From Fistulifera solaris (taxonomy: Eukaryota; Bacillariophyta; Bacillariophyceae; Naviculales; Stauroneidaceae): 64,000 bases of DNA. Positions 63,101 through 64,000 of this stretch are shown here, one piece after another. The DNA lies in the NCBI GenBank assembly GCA_030295235.1, contig AP026124.1, positions 1,736,001 to 1,800,000 of the forward strand. The letters are read 5' to 3'. Each line of letters opens with the position of its first letter. The first letter of the stretch is position 1. The translations under genes were made by a program, and so were the position numbers. The notes under the pieces were generated by a model. The model had not been told where the DNA came from, searched no databases, and saw only the letters and a list, made by a program, of their open reading frames with translations.

Positions 63101-64000
63101 TTATTTCACGTAAACGTCCCAGCGACATACCGGTCCGTCCAAACCGTACATAGGATTTGGAAGTGCATAGGAATGAGCGGATGATGATTCTCGTCCAAGT
63201 TCAGGAGCATTCTTGGGACGTTTGACCACTACTCGCTGTCGAGTAGCTTCCAACGACAACAGCAGTAGCTCATGTTCCTGTTTCAAGCGCTCACCTAGTT
63301 CTACATCTTGACACCCCAGCAGCTTATGCAGTATTTGCATATTTTTCTTCACCGATGCGCTCTTCTTTCTTTAAAACCATTCCGAATGAGAGTACATCAC
63401 CCTTGCTGGAACATGACATTTCCGTTCACTTACCTCTCAGGAAACATTGGGTCGAGATATATTATCTCAGGACGGCTTTCGATATCAGCTGTCAACACTG
63501 CCTTGGCTACGTTGAGTCCATCATCGTGTATCAAGTGCAGCCTATTCGCCAAATCAAACGCTTCCCTACGAATTGAATCACGGATGCAACTTGCTTCCGA
63601 TAAAAGAACAAGGCGACGCAGAGCATCTTTCAATAAGCAGGCCACAATTGGATTGCGTTCCACCATATAGACTTGCCTTGCTCCGATTTTCGCCATCAAA
63701 AGAGAATCTTGTCCGAATCCGGCCGTCAAGTCATAAATCGTCACGTCTGACATACATCGATTCGGCAAACCAACGGCCTTGATCAGTAAGTCGCGCCCCG
63801 ATTCCCCCGAGGCTCGTTTCCCCAATCGACTTTTCACCGGGGGAAACAAATCGACAAAGAATGGATTCATGTTTATTTTTGGCTTGTTATTCTTTCCGTT
63901 ACGATCCAAGGTCGCGATAGCGAGAGCATAGTCTTGAAAGTGGTCGTACTGATACGGCACCCACGTCAAGAAGTGAGTGTAGACGCACTCATTTTGCGAC
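63101..64000 (-). CDS. rsmJ: RsmJ-like 16S rRNA methyltransferase (partial, N-terminus outside window)
   Basis: The first visible exon runs from the window edge (64000) to 63435 and exon 2 from 63368 to 63101. GTAAGT donor and AAAG acceptor join LDPMFPE to RKKSASVKK in frame. The sequence has GRDLLIKAVGLP, the SAM-binding motif IYDLTAGFGQDSLLMA, VYMVERNPIVACLLKDAL and IIYLDPMFPERKKSA, which together match RsmJ, the bacterial enzyme that methylates N2 of G1516 in 16S rRNA. In a eukaryote the substrate is most likely plastid or mitochondrial 16S rRNA. The frame is open up to the edge (SQNECVYTHFLTWV), so the start, and any targeting sequence, lies beyond 64000. Confidence 0.85.

Overview
The window is nuclear DNA of a small, gene-dense eukaryote. 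The best fit is a pennate diatom close to Phaeodactylum tricornutum, which is my inference. Supporting observations are short GT-AG introns (mostly 55-91 bp, two near 200 bp), genes packed on both strands, a 6-4 photolyase/animal-type cryptochrome, two tandem bZIP factors with a diatom-like basic region, SHLQKYR-type Myb and NDR kinase genes, and presequences of secretory or plastid type. There is no operon, rRNA, convincing tRNA or CRISPR array.

Layout. 1-14.5 kb: tail of a Sel1-repeat protein, LYAR, a rhodanese (TrhO-like)-RRM fusion, a PIP30/FAM192A protein, a CAP-domain protein, an NTF2-like protein, the bZIP pair, an LRR-type protein, a histone-fold protein and a UBE2G-type E2. 14.5-29.4 kb: eIF5, a coiled-coil protein, a full-length VPS13 lipid-transfer protein (9.6 kb), an unknown small gene and a LOG-family enzyme with a C-terminal membrane segment. 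29.4-31.5 kb: a gene-poor stretch with a retroelement relic and a duplicated promoter module. 31.5-43.3 kb: a full-length ABCC transporter, an alanine racemase with a large insertion, PSMD5 and the photolyase/cryptochrome CPF1. 43.4-54.1 kb: a small membrane protein, a divergent pair of unusual ABC genes, an NDR kinase, PPIL3 cyclophilin, a BRCT protein and a Myb factor. 54.6-64 kb: a MerA/lipoamide-dehydrogenase-like flavoenzyme, a Gfo/Idh/MocA dehydrogenase, cohesin subunit SCC3/STAG and an RsmJ-like rRNA methyltransferase cut by the window edge.

Reading frames. Many otherwise well conserved genes are broken by single-base indels. Nearly all lie in homopolymer runs, and adding or removing one base restores family-conserved sequence. 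VPS13 has seven, the ABCC transporter three and the flavoenzyme two. I read this as residual consensus error rather than gene decay, so these genes are annotated as single intact loci with the break positions given.

Regulatory sequence. TGACGT/ACGTCA (CRE-like) sites are dense upstream of both bZIP genes and upstream of the ABCC transporter. The latter also carries two ~72-bp direct repeats. Two further dispersed motifs recur only in intergenic DNA: a GACTGNAATNCAGTC-type palindrome (five copies) and a TACTGGTAC-type motif (ten or more). A 34-bp tandem array of CAGAAAATCTG palindromes lies between PPIL3 and the BRCT gene. These non-coding signals, together with the rhodanese-RRM fusion, the tail-anchored LOG enzyme and the divergent ABC pair, are the most novel-looking content. 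I do not see a complete undescribed system that I could defend.
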